Shown piece by piece: positions 13,242 through 13,250 of a stretch of DNA of 13,250 nucleotides (its first letter is position 1; each line of letters opens with the position of its first letter). Both the position numbers and the translations under genes were made by a program. Under the pieces are notes generated by a model, which ran no database searches, had not been told where the DNA came from, and was given only the letters and a program-made list of their open reading frames with translations. The stretch spans positions 1 to 13,250 of the forward strand of contig CAYJFM010000044.1 of the NCBI GenBank assembly GCA_964369805.1, read 5' to 3'. The DNA comes from CAYJHC01 sp964369805 (GTDB taxonomy: Bacteria; Bacillota; Clostridia; Peptostreptococcales; Anaerovoracaceae).

Positions 13242-13250
13242 CATAAAAAA

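Overview
The window reads as a low-GC, anaerobic Firmicute (class Clostridia). It has AT-rich DNA, strong AGGAG-type ribosome sites, a TTG start on one gene, a sigma-54 activator and a strictly anaerobic style of aromatic catabolism. A run of exactly 100 Ns (3742-3841) shows it is a draft scaffold. The species cannot be named from this sequence.

Left part (1-4109): accessory-looking envelope genes. Two minus-strand single-pass membrane or exported proteins (one cut by the left edge) are separated by a terminator. A plus-strand membrane-anchored beta-rich protein (1181-1645) comes next, then a decayed group II intron on the minus strand (about 1661-2035). A strong promoter then drives an M56 (BlaR1/MecR1-type) membrane metallopeptidase and a small secreted Trp/Arg-rich peptide. 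After the assembly gap lies the 3' end of a second copy of the 1181-1645 protein.

Middle (4110-5883): a minus-strand DUF47 (PhoU-like) gene and a PiT-family phosphate permease gene, which end at a bidirectional terminator shared with the truncated paralogue.

Right part (5884-13250): the main content, a minus-strand catabolic operon of six genes in the order cupin, SDR reductase, PF04199 cyclase-type hydrolase preceded by a 3-hydroxyacyl-CoA-dehydrogenase-like enzyme, MFS transporter, BKACE. In transcription order this is cupin - SDR - dehydrogenase - hydrolase - MFS - BKACE. These families are exactly those of the anaerobic phloroglucinol (1,3,5-trihydroxybenzene) pathway described in Clostridium scatologenes. 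The SDR reduces phloroglucinol to dihydrophloroglucinol and the cyclohydrolase opens the ring to 3-hydroxy-5-oxohexanoate. The dehydrogenase makes triacetate (3,5-dioxohexanoate), and the BKACE (triacetate acetoacetate-lyase) cleaves it with acetyl-CoA to acetoacetate plus acetoacetyl-CoA. The MFS protein would import the substrate.

Upstream and divergent from nothing (same strand) is a PAS-AAA+-Fis sigma-54 activator. Between it and the operon lie a near-perfect -24/-12 promoter (TGGCAC-N5-TTGCA) and three copies of a 14-bp dyad (ATAC-A/G-Y-TTTTGTAT), placed where enhancer sites should be. The operon is therefore very likely induced by this activator, probably in response to the polyphenol substrate or an intermediate. 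The substrate assignment is inference from gene content; the families and the promoter are visible directly.
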